64,000 nucleotides of DNA from Ceraceosorus guamensis (taxonomy: Eukaryota > Basidiomycota > Exobasidiomycetes > Ceraceosorales > Ceraceosoraceae), in assembly GCF_003144195.1 (NCBI RefSeq), contig NW_020290035.1, positions 131,532-195,531 on the forward strand. The letters are read 5' to 3'. The notes beneath the pieces are model-generated. The model ran no database searches and was not told where the DNA came from. It saw only the letters and a list, made by a program, of their open reading frames with translations. The position numbers and the translations under genes are program-made. Below are positions 45,763-58,128 of the stretch, one piece after another. Position 1 is the first letter of the stretch, and the number at the start of each line of letters is the position of its first letter.

Positions 45763-48700
45763 GATAGAATGCGCCAGCGCAAGCACGAAATACCAAGGCA
45801 TCGAAAGCGCTGACGGCTCGTCCCACGATCCTTGACGTAATGGTATCGGGCGGTTGCTCTCTGTGACCAGCAACCTCACACGATTTTCTTGTGCAAAGGG
45901 CAATCAATCCATGGCGGGGCGAGAGTGGCGCAGATCGCTCCTACGGCTTGCGCATGTAAGCGCATTCGCTCCAAACGCAGATTGACTTCTGCCAGTAGAT
46001 ACCCATGGCACGTACATCGATAGCCCAACTGTATTCAAGTTTCGTCAGCATGGAAGAGCGCGATGAGGCCGGGTGCTGGGTGCTGATGGGGATTGGCGTT
46101 TGCCGCTGAGGATGTCGTGGACCGCTCGATACTGCATCGTGCGGCAGGCAGAGACGGTTCTGACTCTATCTCGAGCAAGGACAGCACTGCTGGCCCAAGT
46201 TTGCCATCAGCTTGTAGCGCAAATTGCAACGTGCCCCTGCCAAATGAGCTCTGAAGTCGACGTGAAGGTGAGTTTGGCTCTAGACTTCGTCACGAGCCCT
46301 GGATGGGATATGGCAGCACCGAAAAAGAAGCCGAGTGAAGCTGTAAGCCAGGCACCAAGCTGATCGATGCTCGAGTCTTTGCAGGACTCGTCGCTTCGTG
46401 CCAGCATCGCGTCGAGATCGAGGCTGAATGGGTGGGAACAGTTGCGTCTTTTGTTTGATGATCAGATTTTAGGACCAGAAACCGACGTCGGGTCTGGCGG
46501 ATGATGTGATATGTTTAAGCTCGCAGGATGAGGCAGCATACAGACTGGTTGGCTGCAGCAGAGAGCCGCAAAAGACGCCCGCTAGCAGCCATAGGGAGCC
46601 ATCGATGCGAGCTCAGAGCACAGATCCGGTGCATCATGATGATTTGCTGATGATGGCTCCACGCTGGTCACTATTGGACTCGAAACTTGGCCGATCCCTG
46701 CAGCTTCCAGGACATCCACCAAGGCTGAGCATAGTCGCCTACGGAGCACAGACTGGAAAGGCTTCAGCAAAATGTCGATATGCTGCAAGGTATTTCGTGG
46801 CGGGACCAATGTCAAGCAGCTCACCTAGCTCCTGAAAGCAGCCTGGCTTCCACATACCACCTCCTCGCCGTGCTCGTTCTCGTCTGCTTCTGCACGGCCC
46901 TGACTCCACCCTACATTCCATCTATGCCTCCAGTCCTGACCGATTAGAGATCCTGCTTCTGTACGGACCTGACTACACTCTACGTGTCGTGTTTGTTCTC
47001 TGACCGAATCGAGTCGAGCTTCGGCCACCCAAGCGTCCAGCCGACGTATGAGTATCTGGGCCTTTGGCGCACCTCAAATCTCAGCGAAGCGTCGTGTGCA
47101 TGCCCGCTTCACAACTTGATGCTGCATAGCCGAGGAGCTCTCATTTCGGCTTAAGTCACAGCGATATCTCTGATACTAGCATGGGCCTCTGCGTTGGCGC
47201 TTGCGCTGACGTTGCTTGCAAATCGCTTGATATTCCGGTGTTGGTCACTGGTTGATGAGCCGACATACTCCTTGTCCTCGAGATCGGCTACCGCCTCCTG
47301 CGCGACGAGTTCGATTCTTGCAGCGTTCGCTGTGCGCGAATTGTGCTCTCTGTTGCAGCACCGAGATGCATGTGCACCCTGCCCAGCATCGAAGCGAGCT
47401 CGGAGACAGAGGGATAGGCGGATTGTCGCCCAAGTAGTGCTTGTGGACGCCGGCTGCTGTAAGTGACTGCTCGCAGTTGAAGTGAACCCGATGAATGTGA
47501 GAAGATGCTACGCAAGAGGTGCTGTGACAGCTCGGCCGCGGTTCTCTCAGGCGAAGGTGACCGCTACATCTCGTTGGTCTGTAGGAGACCGTGAACGTGC
47601 GCGCTGCCCCATGCAGCTTCGGCAAGTCAATTCGAGGCCACACTCTTCCTTCGGTGCAGGCCGACTGATTGTCGGCGCTGCCCTCGATTCACGTCGCAAA
47701 GCTCCATGGAACCCCAATTGACGATGTTGTAGCGATGAGACGAAGGTACCGGCGAGCTGTGCTGGATGGCAGGAGGCGAAGACAGTCAAATGGCGCGGAC
47801 GTTGATTGCAAGGATTCGGCAAGTCCGCGACGAGCCTCATGCTAATCTTCAAGACTGGAGTAGGGATGGCGAGCTGGTAAGAAGGCAGGGGCAGACACAG
47901 AAAGCCTAAGGCGACGTACCTGCAATCGCCGCAGATCGCAGGACCGAGAGCGGAGCCAGAGATAGCGCATCCAGCGCACTAAGAGGTGCTCTGTTCCCGC
48001 ATGCTCTGCACCTTCATGCGAGCTAGTCTGCTGATTAGGCCTGCAGATGGAAGCAATGCTGATCTCGGCTACAAGCGGAAAGCTGCGAGTAGGAGCATCT
48101 GCTGTAGCAGGGGTGGTGATCGACCAGAAGACCAAACGAGTGCTTTGCGCTCGAGGCAGACAAGGACCCGCCTTAGCCTGCATATCGCAGCAGCTATACC
48201 TCGGGGCTAAAGCGCGTGCAGAGGGGCAACTTGCACTCATCGTGACTCGCGCGCTGCATGTGGCAGCACATATGCAGCCCTCAACCATATGGCGCGCGCG
48301 AGCTTGGGAATTTTCTCTCGCGCAGCGTCTATTTCCGCGGAAATCCGAAGGAATCGCGTGAAGTCAGCAGCGCATGTGCTGGCAATGCGCGTCCGGTAGC
48401 TGAAATGGCGCAGGAAAGCCGCCCGACGCGTGAAAGCATGCATGGCGCCTGGCGCAGATCGTGTGTACTGAGCGTGGATCCGACGTAGGCAACACCTTCT
48501 TCTCCATCACCCCGACTCCAATAGCTACTGGCTTTTGGTACCAGCAGAGTAGCTTCGGCGGCAGTTGGAGCAGCTCTGGCTCCTGGCGCTTGGGCATTGT
48601 GGGACGTGCATCAGCTCTTGCATGGAAGTGAGCTATGTGTGGCCTGTACGGCAACAGCATTCCACCCGCCGATCCATCCATTTATCCATCCACCTCCGTC

Positions 48701-49806
48701 CAGAAGCGGCAAGGGTATCGAACGCAGCCGGGTCCGAACACCATGCTCTCCACTCTGCATAGCGCAGACCATAGCTGTGAACAGCATCGACAGCGCTCGC
48801 GTCGCCTTTCACGTGAGCCGCAGAATCTTCGGAGGTCGGTTTCGACGCAGCACCAGACGCTCCTCGACGTGAACCTGCCCTCACGCCCCGGCCCTGCCTG
48901 GCGCTTGCCAACGCGATGACGCGACTGACCGCCGCACAGCAGCCGACACCAAGATCGGCCTGTTGAGATTTGTCGACTTCCATCACTCAAGCTTGACGTC
49001 TTATCGATGCCCTGACCTGCGTTTCTGTCATGCGGCCTTGTATATGGCTTCACTCGAACTGCCCTTCACCTGCCGTCGTCAGCCTCTAAGCTCAGATGTA
49101 CTCCACTCGGGCTGTCTTCTACTGCAGCTCAGAAGGGGCGCTAGAGCAGATTACAGATCTGCCGCCTTGGCTTCTTTATGCGCGCTGTTCACCCGCTGGC
49201 CAACGGCGCCGCGGAGACTACCACTCGATACAGCTGCTTTACGCTGCGTAAGGGGATCCTTTCTGGCTGTACGGTCGGGCCCTTTCACCTTCACCTTCAA
49301 GCTCGAAGCAAAGCCACCGAATTCGCTTGCGCTTCAGGCCACCAATGCTTATAATGGACACCTCACTCGTTCTACCCTCGGAAGGCGATGCCTCCAAGAC
49401 TTTGGAAGGTGCGCGGGCCTTAGGGCGTGCGGCTTGACTAACGAGGGAGGTGCGGCGCCACAGGTTGTGTGAGCCAGCAGCATCGGAGGAGGGTGTTCCT
49501 GCATGTCAGGTCCTGACTGAGCCCTGCACTGGTGTCATGTGAGTTCTCGCTCTTGTGTTGCGTGTTGCGATTGGTGCTGGAAGAGGGCACCTTCGCTTCT
49601 CGAAGGCACCTCTATATGGACGAATGGGCACATTGTGAGCTCAAATCTACCGTAACCGAGACTGACAAACTGTCCTGACCCTCTCAAAGCTTTCTCGAAG
49701 AGCTCTGACCTTGGTCGAGGAGACACGATCCTGAAGAACGATGCTGCGTGCTTGGGCCTTTGCCTCTCCTCCCCAACGGCATCACCGTATCTAGGCTGTG
49801 CTCTGA
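45763..49806. other. Gene-poor stretch
   Basis: Short frames on both strands overlap without splice support. Those at 46582-46824 (-), 46506-46835 (+) and 48047-48361 (+) have mildly protein-like composition. The 169-codon frame at 48963-49472 (+) has none of the charged or disordered character of the accepted genes. No repeats or RNA genes are seen. Confidence 0.3.
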
Positions 49807-52140
49807 ATGGATGGTTATGATCTACAACAACTCAGCGCTACGCACACATGCGCTGCACGAGCGAGCGCTCTGAGTACGTCCTTCTCCGAGATGTGGACCA
49901 CGGGACTGAACAACCTGAAGTCAGGCTCGACCCTTGCCCGCTACTCATTGGATGTGCATGGCTCCACTCGTCGGAAGACGTTAAGGGCCTTTTGTGGTCA
50001 GCAGTGTCTCTCACATTCAACCACCAGTGTTTCGCGCAGGCGCTCGATCTCGCTACAACAGCTTGCGAGAGACGGCTCCGGCGCTGGATAGGGATATTGA
50101 GGCATCCGTTGAGCTACCGGCGACTCCTCAGTGCGACAGACACAGCCCGCCTAGGCTTCTCTACCCATCCTCTACTATCAGGCCAGCTCCTACTCCTACG
50201 CCACGCAAAGTCGTTACACCCGCTGCACCGAGAGGGCTGATCATCGACATCGCTCAACTTCGGCACACCCAGCTGTCTTCGCGCCTTCACGCAGCGCTTC
50301 GAGCCGCAGAAGCGCGACCGTGCATGAGCCACAGACAGGGCCGCAGAGGGCAGGCAGGCTCACTCTGCTGCGCTAAGCTGTATTCAAAGTCTCACCGGCC
50401 GCATCGACCGCACCGAGACCTGCAGGCTGGAAGGTCTCAGATGTCGGGCTTGCAGACGGATGAAAACTTTCTCCACGCATGGGAACGCCTGCACCTGTGC
50501 ACGGGCTGCGCTATCATCTGCCATAGTAGCGCCGCCGATCTTGTCCGTACGAAGCGCGGCCAGCGTCGTATCCGCAGCAGGCTTCTGGACAAGATTCAGA
50601 CGACTGGTCACTACATACCAGCGCTGGAGAGCTCTGCGCTACTGGATCACCTCCTGCAAGGCGATCGCATCTCGGCAAATAGTCCCCTCTGCTCATGCAT
50701 AAGCCGACTCGGCGGACACGTTGGTGACATAAACCCTTTCTGTTCCAACAAGATCGCGATTCAGTGATCGGCGCACCTTCTTTTCGCGTTATATATGAGT
50801 CTTGGTGAAGACATGTGGAATGCAACGCGAAGTGTGCACTCGACCCGGAGTCGATTGGCATTGCAGCAGTGGTGCCTTGCATCCTTTGGACTACATCGCT
50901 CTCCTTGGCTATGTTCATTTGCTGGCGAAGCAGGGCAACACCAGCGTCTCAATTCTTTCTGGTGGACTGTCCACTGGCCAAGTACGAGGCAGTAATGACA
51001 TTTCGCTACGATCCACCACAAAGCCACGCCATCATTCGCGCTTAAAATGTCCTGCAGCAGCCGCCGTCTCCTACTCAGTCTCATCTCATCCAGAGGAAAC
51101 CCTACTTTCGAGTCGCATTGAGCACAAGTCAGGCACTGCCTCTGCCACAACATGTACGCGGCCAGCTCTCTTGCGGCCTCGACCGGCATCTTGCTCTGTC
51201 CACGTGATTCGAGAGCACTCCCGCTTTCACTGGATCCGAAGGGCGGCGCACTACAGCGTGGGTCTGCTGTGTCACTGCTACAAGCGCTTCTGGATGGAGA
51301 GACCAGGGCATTTGGGTGCTTTGATCAGCGTCCGCCTCTCGGCGAGCCTAGGTCCCTTTCGCTCAGCCAGCAGCTCTTGTCTGCGCTAATTTGAGCATGC
51401 CAACGCAGCGAAGGTGCGTCCTCAAGGCATTATGCAGAGGCCCGGAGAAGGCACGTCGGAGGCCTTTCCTGTATGCTCTCGAGACTTTGCTCGTCTGATT
51501 TCAGGCCACTCCCACACCCCGTCGGACTCAGCGTACCTGGCAAACCCACCCGCCGCTTGGTGCAGGTGGTCGTCTCACTTACGAAAGCGCATGACGGACC
51601 GTGCTCTACTTATCGGACCTGACGGATCTGCTCTCGGAGTCTTCGACCCACTTCAGCTGGCGCAGAGACACTATTGTGCTCTCCGCGAACACACGCTCCG
51701 GGAATTTGACTCTTCCAGAGCCATTTGTGCGTGCTCGTCATCAGCAGCTATGGTTCTGGTCTGTGTGGGGTACTGTGTCGCACGATGTCCGTTCGCCTCT
51801 CGCGGCCTTGCCACTTCGGCAGTCGCCTCACGCGAACGTTTGTCTTCTGTTCGACGAGCTGCGTCAGCTTCACTCGAACGGAGGGCGTACATGGCGAGTG
51901 AGACGCCAGCGCATGGGGCCGTGCGCGCTCCGCCTCAGGACGAAGGCTCTGTGTGAAGCCGGCCAAGTTCATCCGTCACTCTATCAAGCGACTTCTTGGG
52001 CTTGTCGGAAACGAATGCGCGATACTGGACCGAGTCATTGCTTGAGAGTGAGCATCGAGCGCAGCCGTAGAACGAGGAGACTAGCGCGTCCATTGCTGTC
52101 CGGAAATCGAAACAAGGACCTTCGCTTGCAGCGGAGATAG
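49807..52140 (+). pseudogene. Decayed or heavily spliced coding region of unknown identity
   Basis: Plus-strand frames follow one another for over 2 kb with coding-like composition but no single open path. They include a disordered Pro/Ser/Thr-rich stretch near 50130-50230 (RPAPTPTPRKVVTPAAPRG), a Cys-rich stretch near 50420-50500 (TCRLEGLRCRACRR), a helical stretch at 51152-51390 (GSAVSLLQALLDGETRAFG), and a long stretch from 51601 (LYLSDLTDLLSESSTHFSW). Short GT..AG intervals of about 34 bases could be introns but are shorter than all others here. No catalytic motif of a reverse transcriptase, transposase or helicase is visible. Confidence 0.3.
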
Positions 52141-52801
52141 CACAGCCTTCGGAGCAGAGCTTTTTCCTGGACGTCATCAAGAGCTTGTTTGGCCTTCTCT
52201 TTGTGGCTCCTGTGGAACCAATTTCGGACTCCCCGTTTGAGGATGTTCAATGCGTCTGGAAGGTAGAAGACTCAAGACTCGGGGATCGTGATCGCGAGAG
52301 CGAGTGGGCAACGTGATAGGCTACGCTCTTAGACTAAAGGCGGCACTGGCGTACGTCATGCGCGACTTTCTCGCTTGCCTATGACACGAATGCGAGCCCA
52401 CCAAGAAAAAAGCTTCGATAGTTCAGCGGCAATCCGGGCAGCTGAGACGCCGTGTCTGCGCCTCGTCGTACATGATCCACATCCAAGCGAACATGCTATG
52501 GTTTGAGAATGCAAGAAGGTGTGTATTGGTGCACTTCTTTTCGGGCTTGCAAGTTGACTGACTCTGTGTGCGGCTCTGGCTAGCGTTCTAGCGACATTCG
52601 CGAGGCTTTTTCGCGTTCGCTTCGATCCATTACTCCGCACCTTGCAAATCAGTGCCAGATCAGCATGCGCTTCACCTGCGGCTTACTTTGGCGCAGTCCT
52701 CTTTGCCTTTTCGATTGATCTCCATCCCAGCTCCTCGGACTTGGCAGCACTTGGCTGTCTGTTCCACCACTCAAAGCTGTAGACACAGCGCCACAGTGTC
52801 T
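52141..52801. other. Intergenic stretch before the four-exon gene
   Basis: Contains an AAGACTCAAGACTC word near 52264 and a CT-rich segment over the last 130 bases that is probably the promoter and leader of the next gene. The minus-strand frame at 52640-52356 has no support. Confidence 0.4.
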
Positions 52802-53685
52802 ATGTCCATGAACGTTGATGGCAGCAGCACAGACGTCCTTTTCGTAGACCAGACCCTCGACTCTCTGAATAACTTCGTCAATTTTGATGAAGTGTGTCCA
52901 CACGGCTGCACTCTCCACACAGCTGCCCAGGATTCAGATGGGAGCTGCGACGAAACTACCAATGTGGGAGAAAATACGATTGATGGTGCTACGAGAGTAA
53001 GAAACCGACATGCCAGCTTCTCTTCAGGCAAAGCATTTGCACAACTGGCTGGCTAGTCTTCAGCTAAGAGTTCTTTGGCCGCATTAAATCCTAGATCCAC
53101 TTGGCAGCCAAGGTCGAGACCGCTTGAGGACGAGTCCCGTGCAGACGAAGCTATCCGGCTAAAGCACAAGGTTACACAAGCCTACCGAGCCTGGCGCCTC
53201 CAAAACGCAAATGATGCTATCGTATGCCAAGTATTTCATCGTAGACCTCGAGTCTAGCACTCTGAAGCTAAGGTGCGCGGTGACATTGCTGCACATTCGA
53301 GCGTTTCGCGAGCGCTAACTCTCTGGCGAATCGTCTGTACTTCTCAGCGATACCGCAGGCAAGCTGGAGCATCGAATTCTCTTTCGAGGCCCTTCAAGGT
53401 CAAGCCCTGGCTCTGATGACTCAGCAATGGCGTTGGGCGCATATAGACGCGCTTGTCACCTCGGTAGCGAGGTAACAGCGTCGCGCGCGCGAAGCCTCTC
53501 GAGAGTATGGCGCCCGCTATGCTCTTCCCTCGACACTGTTGCTCGGCTGGTTCGAATGAGCTCGAAGCATCTCACACTGCAGAGACTCATCCTCAACGAC
53601 GCCACCTACATTCTCGCCCGGCGATGTAGCGCTCCCTGCGTCCCCTCGAGCCTCAGATCAGCTCTTGGCATTCAACACGGCATGA
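52802..53685 (+). CDS. Four-exon gene with a C-x3-C-x-L-H motif, 191 residues
   Basis: Exons are 52802-52996, 53057-53221, 53359-53471 and 53583-53685. Introns are 60, 137 and 111 bases (GTAAGA..TAG, GTATGC..CGCAG, GTAACA..CTGCAG), phases 0, 0 and 2. The joined frame reads smoothly. There is an N-terminal part with QTLDSLNNFVNFDEVCPHGC followed by T-L-H (residues about 18-41), an acidic linker, then RSTWQPRSRPLEDESR, a helix with AIRLKHKVTQAYRAWRLQNA, a second helix SIEFSFEALQGQALALM, and a Ser/Pro tail. The Cys-x-Leu-His ending after a Leu-Asp-x-Leu stretch faintly recalls the Cys-rich MCSS segment before the SANT and SET parts of Enhancer-of-zeste proteins, but the rest does not match. I treat it as unknown. 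Confidence 0.5.
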
Positions 53686-56600
53686 CCGCATCTGACGGGC
53701 CAATCAACTCTTCATAGGGCGCCCTGTCAATGTGCAGAAGCCGATGGTGTCCGTCCTCGATAGATGCACTCGCGTAGTCAAACAGGGCCGCACACTCCGA
53801 TGACTGCTACACCAGAGCGACTGTGCAGACTCTGATGGCTTGGTCCACGATCTGGCGCTAACGTGGTGTCAGCCAGAAGCTCTTCGGTCTTCAAAAACTG
53901 CCACCCCTTTCTGCGAATCAGGGGACGCAACTCTCATCACACAACACTCAGACAGCAATGACGCCTGCGCATTCTCTTGGTCTGTCACATGACTAGGCAC
54001 AGAGGCTCGTCAACGACTCATATTAGATGAGCGCCAAAGCAGATGACGCTTGACTCTGTGGAACCCACTTGGACGCCTCTCGAGGGCGATCTCTCCGGTG
54101 ACCCTTTAGCGAATACTCGACGTCAACAGGACACTGTTCAAGTCGCCGGTCGAACGGACATTAACCTCCTAACACTGTGATGTCCTTCGTCGCCTGCCTC
54201 TCTGCAACATTGGCTTCCTGATCTTGGCATATAACGGCTCTGCATCGCATCTTTGAGCCATCTCACCATTCGGCTTGATGCTGCTTGAGCTTCCGTGTGT
54301 TTGCGCAGCACTGGCAGGAACCTCTCCAAAGTGAACTGAATGGAGCGGCATCACACCGATTTCCCGTCCATTCACTCTCTCTTACGCCTTAATCATTTCG
54401 CCCGAAGCAAGGGCCAGCAGCCTCAGCCCAGGCCTTTTGTCCATCATACCCTGCTCAATGCGCCTTTCGATGACGCTGCAAATAGGGAAACCCGCCTAGT
54501 CTATGGATCATCGCTCTCAAGGTTCGCAGCTCAAGCGAGCCTACGCGACGAGAGGATGCATACAAACAACGCGGGCAGGGGCACATAGGTCATCCCCGCA
54601 GACTTCTTCGTAATCTCATCGCTGGGTACTGCAGAAAAGCGGTACATCGTTCCACGAGCGCCGTCTTGAGCTTAGGATCACTCTGTTGTTGTGTGCCGGA
54701 GGAATGGAAAAGATCACGCAACGCGAGCGAGGTGCGCGTGGACGACCACGCCTCAAGGAGCACGCCTGAGATTTGCCGGTCGCTACACATTCTTGGCGTA
54801 CTTGGCGCGAGTGATGGCGAGACTGTTTGCAAGACGGTTCGTGGAGTATGTGCGAGCAAGACGCGGCTGGAAAGGGCCACGCTGGCCGACTCACTTTAGC
54901 AGGAGCCGGATTGATGGGCAATAAGCTGACCAGCTCAAATCATTTGCGCCTTCGTGAACGAGCTTGGAGGTCGAAGTCTGCATCCAAGGGTCAAGATGTC
55001 GATGGGAAAACGCCGTCTAGCTTGTCCTTCTTGTGATAGGGCCTTGACGCCAGCGGTGCAAGTCGAAGGCAGCATCCGGCAGCTACAGAGGCGGTCCGAC
55101 TGACCCTGTCCTAGTAGTCCCTCTCTACGGACCAGCACAATTTGCTTGCGATGGCGACTGACGATAGAGTGATACCGGGCGCAATTGGTTGACCCCACAG
55201 GTCTTCGTACTTTGACGAGCAGTCAAAATGGCGTCGTTGGACATCTTGGGCAAATTGTCGATACGCTCGGATATCGAGGCGACGCACAGGGGCCTTCAAG
55301 TAGCGCAAGACCAGTTGGAAATGAAAGCCCATTGGAATTCAATCGCTCTGTCAATGTGGCACTCCAGACCGCCTCATTGTCAACACGCGAGAATTGTGAT
55401 TGGAGAGTGGCTCATACGGCGTGCACACGAAGACCGACTCACCTGTCTGCTTTCAGTCCAGGTTCGGATTGCTGGCACTCTCCCTGGACGCAAGGCCCAT
55501 TCGATCAGGAGCCGAATTTATCCTAGAGAAGCTTTGCGGCGGTCGAGCTTTTCTCGTGATCATTCGACATGGTCGATGCGGACTCTTCGCCTCCAGTAAG
55601 CTCGCGCCCTGTGAGCTCTGGTCCGGAGCAAGCAGAATGTCAGGACGCCGACGCTGGACATCGATGCTTGCTGCAGGACAAGTGAGGTTGCCGACCGCTA
55701 CCACGCAGAGCTCAGTAAGTCGAGGCGCTGTCTCCACTGAACTAGTACTTCGCCTTCATGCACTCACTTTCGTGCCCCTCGCTCAGAGATCCTCCCACTG
55801 AAAGTATCCATCGAAGGCTAGTCTTCATGAGCGCCTCCATTGCCTGGACCCTTCGAACACTGATGCTGGATTGTATGCCGTCCGAACACTGGCCAGAAGA
55901 GTAAGTCATCTTAAGATGGACGTTGAAAGCTTTGGTCCGACACTGAGCCCAGCTCCTTCGCTGCGCCATAAACTAGCAGAGCGCTCGTCAGCGTGCGACA
56001 GGACTTGAGTCGTCTTTCCTAGTACGCGCCTCGGCCGTAACAGCAAGGCTGCAGCCAAAAGCAATCGGCAGTGCCATCGCGCATTCCTTGAACGCGTCTG
56101 GAGCCCAATGAAGGTGCTTGCAATGTGTGCAGATAAACGCCACGGAATGGGTCGGTACTTCTGCTCCTTCGATCAGCGCGAATATGATGAGTTGGAGCGT
56201 GCAAGTGCTACCGGTTGCAAACGCTGTCCTTTACGCTCGGGCAATCGCATGTGGCGTGCGCAAGGATAATCTGCCAGATCTCGTTGCAGAGAAGATCGAT
56301 TGAGATAAGAACAGGATGTTGCAAAGCCCTTTCTACCATCTTGCTCTGAAGGGAGCCTTGAGGGGAAGGCGACCTTGGGCAGAATTCAAATCTCAGCGCG
56401 AATGTTCACCGCCTGCAAGTAGTCCTTGACAAAGGATTGATGCACCGTTACCGCCCATCCAAGATCTGAGCAACGCTGGAAGAGAACTCCAGTAAAGGGA
56501 TTGCTGTATGCTCTGTTCTCCTCAATCTTGTTGACGGAATCGCTGTGCCCGATATCGGGTGGAGCTGGACGCGGCTGTGCTGAATAGCTGGCCGTACAAG

Positions 56601-57596
56601 CAGGGCCATCACGCCCGGCGCTAGTCGTTGAGACCGATGCCTGTAGGGGCACCATTGCATGGCAGCTCAGTCTGCATCGTGGTGGTCTCAAGGGGATGTT
56701 GACGGCTTTTGACCCACCAGACGGGGACAGATGCTGTATGTTTCTGCTTCAGCGGACAGAGCAGTCAACGCGTCAGCCGGCATTTTTCTGGAACCCGGAC
56801 AAGCGCTGCATGTATTTCGCTTTCTGCAAGAATCTCTAGTCCCCTCTTGCGCTCGACTCACCAAAGATGGCCAAAGATGGCCACTGGCGGGCATAGAAAA
56901 GGGTCTTTTGACAGTTTCGTTCTTGACAGACCGCCGACCTGGACATTGATGTCGAAGGAGGTGAAGTCGAAGGCTACGGAATAGCTGGCAAATTGCGAAA
57001 AGTTGAATCCTGACGTGGTCCTACTACAGCCTTGTTGCTCGATGGCCCCGGACTGACCACCACAGGCATCCGAGAAGCACTTCGACACCCGCATCGTCAC
57101 AAGAAGACGAGTGGGTCATAATTGACGGATGCAAACATGGTTCAATTGCTGCTGAATGGAACATGAAGGGCAGCGTCTGTCAGAATACGCAGCGGTCGTG
57201 ACAGGACTTCCAAGCCTTCGATTACGCACGTGCTTGTTCCAAGAGCCCTAATGTCGCTAGCAGCGTGACAGGTCTGCATTGCGAAAGAGAAGCGCCCGCT
57301 ACCGTTTTAACGCTCTACTTTGCCAGGTGCGGCCAGATGAGGTTTTGAGGAGCCCTCCGCAGTTGATCCCTTGGCCCACGAAGGCGCAGCAATGCTCAAG
57401 CGTGTCAAGCCAGATAAGGCTAGAAATCACTGGGCTGCTCCATTCGTACGCTGCAAATGAAGACGAGCCTCACAGGCAAAGAAAGAAAAAAAACGCGCTG
57501 TTAATCGGAAAGCCTGCGGGCAAGGACTCCTGAAGGCTCATGTAAGAAACGAGCTTACGTATTCGACACAAAAAGCCTAGACGTCCAGCGTCAGTG
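53686..57596. other. Gene-poor stretch with coding-like scraps on both strands
   Basis: Weakly coding-like frames lie at 55228-55599 (+), 55332-55111 (-), 57100-56858 (-, with NFSQFASYSVAFDFTSFDIN) and 56691-56386 (-, ending FVKDYLQAVNIRAEI). The last two could be exons of one minus-strand gene, but the junctions are not clear. A tandem AAAGATGGCC pair lies near 56865. Confidence 0.3.
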
Positions 57597-58128
57597 ATGA
57601 GCAACAGAAGGCTCAACGCCGCGAGAACGAAAGGCCATCCTTCGAGCGTGCCTGTGAAAGTGACTTTTCTCGCCTCCCAAGCCGCTGCAGCCGCTCAAGC
57701 AGCATTCAACCGGCAAGTGCTAGCTTCTACGCTGAAAGATCGGGTCGTCGGATTGGTCGGTGGACTGCAAGCAAGAGAGTGCGCACTCGTATCTGGCCAT
57801 TACAGAAGAGAGTTGGCAGCTGGCATAGATCTTTCAAGGTGACGCCAGATCGATCTGATATCTTTGCAAATAAGAATGCGAATAAGAAGGAGGAGAGAAA
57901 ATGAATGCTCCTTTGGTGCAAAGCCTGCAATGCAACAAAGAGATAGAGCTCAGTCCAGTGGTCTGCAGCCCTCACGGGCTCGTGGCGAGTCTACTCACCA
58001 AATTGAGCTCTAGGCTTTCGGATGCCGCTTCTCAAGAGCACTTCTACGCGTCGGACGAGTCTTTCCACTCGGTGGCTGTCAGAGATGGGGCACGCAAAGA
58101 AGCTTTGGCTGAAGAACCGAATTTCTAG
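57597..58128 (+). CDS. Possible two-exon gene, 133 residues
   Basis: Exon 1, 57597-57838, begins MSNRRLNAARTKGH and continues as an Ala-rich helix (ASQAAAAAQAAFNRQVLAS). Exon 2, 57969-58128, encodes LVASLLTKLSSRLSDAASQE and a polar tail. The 130-base intron (GTGACG..GTCTGCAG) is phase 2 and the frame joins cleanly. The basic tip followed by helix recalls the family genes, but the intron phase differs and no motif matches. The donor is weak, so the model is tentative. Confidence 0.3.

Noticed and set aside
48963-49472. 169-codon plus-strand frame
   Set aside because: Cys/Leu/Arg-rich composition without charged or disordered segments, no splice signals and no recognisable motif.
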